DNA of 64,000 nt from Phototrophicus methaneseepsis (lineage in GTDB: Bacteria; Chloroflexota; Anaerolineae; Aggregatilineales; Phototrophicaceae): contig NZ_CP062983.1 in the NCBI RefSeq assembly GCF_015500095.1, positions 744,001 to 808,000 on the forward strand, given 5' to 3'. The notes beneath the pieces are model-generated. The model was not told where the DNA came from. It saw nothing but the letters and a program-made list of their open reading frames with translations, and did not search any database. Each line of letters starts with the position of its first letter. Position 1 is the stretch's first letter. The translations under genes were made by a program, and so were the position numbers. Positions 62,069 through 64,000 of this stretch are shown here, piece by piece.

Positions 62069-62842
62069 TTAGTTACTGCGCCAACGGCGCGACCCGACGA
62101 TTAAGGTGGTGATGAACAGCGAGATGCCCATGATAAGCACAAAATAGATCACATCATGAGCCTGCAACAAACCGCTGAGCATCCGAGCTTGGTAGTGCAC
62201 GACGAGGCCAACTTCACGCATGAAATCGGCGGCACCTGCGCCCAGGGTGTTGCCAATCAGGCCAGAAAATGAACTGGCAAGATATAGCACCAGGATCGTC
62301 GCCGCCCCCAGGAAAGCCGCTACAAGCTGGTCTTCGCTCACGGCTGACCACACCAGCGCCAATGCCAGCACAGCCCCACCATAGAGCCACGCGCCAAAAT
62401 ACGCGCTAAAGACCATGCCTGCCGTGGGCACACCCATCGCTGTTAGCAATACCACATAGATGAGCGTCAGTAATTCGATGAAGGTGAAAACAGCCCACAC
62501 CGCTAGGAACTTACCGATCACAAAGGCCCAGTCATTCATCGGTAGGGTCATCAGGACCTCTAGCGTCCCTTCACGCTGCTCCTCCGCTAGCAACCGCATG
62601 GTGAGCAAGGGTGCGAAGATGAACAGCAGGAAGGTGAACAGGCCCATATAATCGCCAACAGCATTATTCGCCGTCACCAATTGTTGTGCAAACTGCGATT
62701 GGTTATTGGCGGAATAGCTAGCCACAATCGTGCTGAAGACCAACCCCATCAACAGCATCAGCGCAAAAGCGATCACGTAGATGATCGGCGACCGGAAGAA
62801 GAGGGCGAGCTCACGTTTGAATACAGCCCATACAGCTCTCAT
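62069..62842 (-). CDS. ABC-2 type permease (GldF-like)
   Basis: This 257-residue six-helix permease has an N-terminal cytoplasmic part MRAVWAVFKRELALFFRSPIIYVIAFALMLLMGLVF, the loop EEQREGTLEVLMTLPMNDW (the ABC-2 coupling-type loop), and helices through residue 250. Length and pairing with a GldG-like protein fit GldF. The start codon overlaps the ATPase stop by four bases, so the two are translationally coupled. Confidence 0.92.
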   Translation of the reverse strand: MRAVWAVFKRELALFFRSPIIYVIAFALMLLMGLVFSTIVASYSANNQSQFAQQLVTANNAVGDYMGLFTFLLFIFAPLLTMRLLAEEQREGTLEVLMTLPMNDWAFVIGKFLAVWAVFTFIELLTLIYVVLLTAMGVPTAGMVFSAYFGAWLYGGAVLALALVWSAVSEDQLVAAFLGAATILVLYLASSFSGLIGNTLGAGAADFMREVGLVVHYQARMLSGLLQAHDVIYFVLIMGISLFITTLIVGSRRWRSN

Positions 62843-63861
62843 GCCTGTGCCTCCTCTTCGTGTGATTGGTTTTCTTTCGGTTGGTTCTCTCTGAGCGCGG
62901 CCTTGAGGGCTTCTTGCTGCTCAGCAGCATGGCGGGCTTCGCTCAGGCTGGCCTGACGCGTTAGTTCAATGAAGATGTCTTCCAGGTCGACCGCCAGCGG
63001 GCGCACTTCCAGCAAATTGACCCCAGCGGCGACAATCGCTTCGACAATGCCAGCACGCGGGTCCGGTGCGCCTGTGCGCGGCGTCACGATAAAGCCGCCC
63101 AACTCCCGCGAGACATTGCTCACACCATCGACAGCCCGGATTGTATCCAGCATCGCAGCGGAATCCCCTTCGACGCGGACCAGCACACGTGCGCCACGTT
63201 CAAGGCGGCTTCGCAGTTCGCTCGGCGAGCCCTGGGCGATGATCTGCCCCTGGTTGATAATCACAACCTTATCGCAGACGCGCTCAGCCTCGCTCAAAAT
63301 ATGCGTGCTGAACAAAACCGTATGATCCCGGCCCAGTTCCTGCACTAAGCCGCGTAATTCCAGCACCTGGAAAGGGTCCAGGCCAATGGTCGGTTCATCG
63401 AGTATAAGCACATCCGGGTTATGGATGAGGGCAGCAGCCAGGCCCACGCGCTGCTTCATGCCTTTGGATAATGTACGAATACGGCTGTTGGCCCGTTGGA
63501 GTAGGCCCACACGGTCCAGCACTTCATCCGCTCTCTGGCGACGCTTAGCCAAACCGCGAATTTCCGCAATATACATCAGGTAGCCACGGGCACTCATGTC
63601 CCGGTAAAGGGGCACATTCTCCGGCAAATAGCCAACGCGCTTGCGCACTTCCAGGCTTTCCTGGAAGACATCGTGCCCAGCGACGACAGCTTTACCCGCC
63701 GTTGGCGGCGAAAAGCCCGTCAGCATGCGCATGGTCGTGGTTTTCCCTGCGCCATTCGGGCCCAGAAAACCTGTGACCTGACCCGGTTCTGCTGTAAAGC
63801 TAATGTTATTGACGACAGTCACATCGCCGTATCGTTTGGTCAGATTTTCGACTTCGATCAA
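62839..63861 (-). CDS. ABC exporter ATP-binding protein (GldA-like)
   Basis: This 340-residue ATPase has Walker A GPNGAGKTTT, signature LSKGMKQRVGLA, Walker B VLILDEPTIGLD and the switch His in LFSTHI. It has a C-terminal extension (about 220-340) ending in a charged coiled coil. The start is a TTG (63859-63861, MIEVENLTKRYG), supported by AAGGAG at 63869-63874. The gene heads the operon of permease, GldG-like and DUF4340 genes. A TATAAT-like leftward -10 lies at 63943-63948, but its -35 is not clear. Confidence 0.9.
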   Translation of the reverse strand: MIEVENLTKRYGDVTVVNNISFTAEPGQVTGFLGPNGAGKTTTMRMLTGFSPPTAGKAVVAGHDVFQESLEVRKRVGYLPENVPLYRDMSARGYLMYIAEIRGLAKRRQRADEVLDRVGLLQRANSRIRTLSKGMKQRVGLAAALIHNPDVLILDEPTIGLDPFQVLELRGLVQELGRDHTVLFSTHILSEAERVCDKVVIINQGQIIAQGSPSELRSRLERGARVLVRVEGDSAAMLDTIRAVDGVSNVSRELGGFIVTPRTGAPDPRAGIVEAIVAAGVNLLEVRPLAVDLEDIFIELTRQASLSEARHAAEQQEALKAALRENQPKENQSHEEEAQA

Positions 63862-64000
63862 CTTGACGCTCCTTGTCTGCTGATCCCGTCACACTTAAGA
63901 TCATTCTATTAAGTCTCTATCCCTAAGATACGAGGCTGGCACATTATAGCTTAGGGCCAACAATGACCGTAGGGCGCCTGAGCACGATTCACAGAGTTTT

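Overview
The window looks like the chromosome of a Chloroflexota bacterium, probably class Anaerolineae. The grounds are mid-range GC, many secreted proteins ending in Pro/Thr tails (PTNTP, TPSP), a membrane-rich heterotrophic gene set, an rpsB-tsf pair read together with pyrH behind its own terminator and no frr, and dpp-type importers used with glycosidases. This placement is inference. About 56 protein genes are supported. I see no rRNA, tRNA, CRISPR array, complete insertion sequence or prophage.

Layout. 1-7.2 kb: a membrane protein, a GNAT acetyltransferase, a nucleotidyltransferase-like protein, an amidase, a PNPOx-like flavoprotein, a MerR regulator with its aldo/keto reductase behind a 19-bp-spacer promoter, and a small orphan protein. 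7.4-9.2 kb: an NfeD/stomatin-type membrane pair. 9.6-12.4 kb: pyrH, tsf and rpsB. 12.8-14.3 kb: an MBL-fold hydrolase, a small orphan and RidA. 14.7-17.6 kb: four tandem paralogous secreted proteins, each made of a conserved four-Cys head, a Pro/Thr stalk and a short disulfide-capable end. I recognise no known family for them, and they are the best candidate for something undescribed. 17.7-24.2 kb: a YqjD-like anchor, a WYL regulator divergent from a GyrI-like gene around a perfect palindrome, a doubly membrane-anchored GH-A-type glycosidase, a ferredoxin, an aldo/keto reductase and a tiny acidic protein.

24.3-34.6 kb is a coherent carbohydrate locus: a divergent LacI regulator, a family 5 binding protein, two permeases, two ATPases and a GH31 alpha-xylosidase, with two copies of a LacI-type operator in the divergent region. 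The transporter looks like a peptide importer, but its context points to oligosaccharides, for example xyloglucan fragments. 34.6-36.8 kb holds a degenerate P-loop-like protein, a secreted alpha-carbonic anhydrase and an orphan. 36.8-45.8 kb is an ABC-2 exporter operon disturbed by insertions: an AT-rich secreted TPR-like gene, a 20-codon remnant of a second permease, and a frameshifted four-helix-bundle (S23) gene flanked by inverted repeats.

46.3-56.2 kb: an isochorismatase-like hydrolase, a lipoprotein with LGFP-like repeats, a GNAT, a DUF1028 protein, a small orphan, a GT39-like glycosyltransferase, a PadR regulator, a response regulator, a PAS histidine kinase and SurE. 56.4-58.7 kb: an FHA-FHA-TIR-like scaffold protein followed by a NUDIX hydrolase. 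59.0-63.9 kb: an operon of ABC ATPase, ABC-2 permease, GldG-like protein and DUF4340 protein, read leftward and closed by a strong terminator.

All calls come from reading the sequence. Family names rest on motifs recognised by eye. Start codons were chosen from ribosome-binding sites and domain limits.
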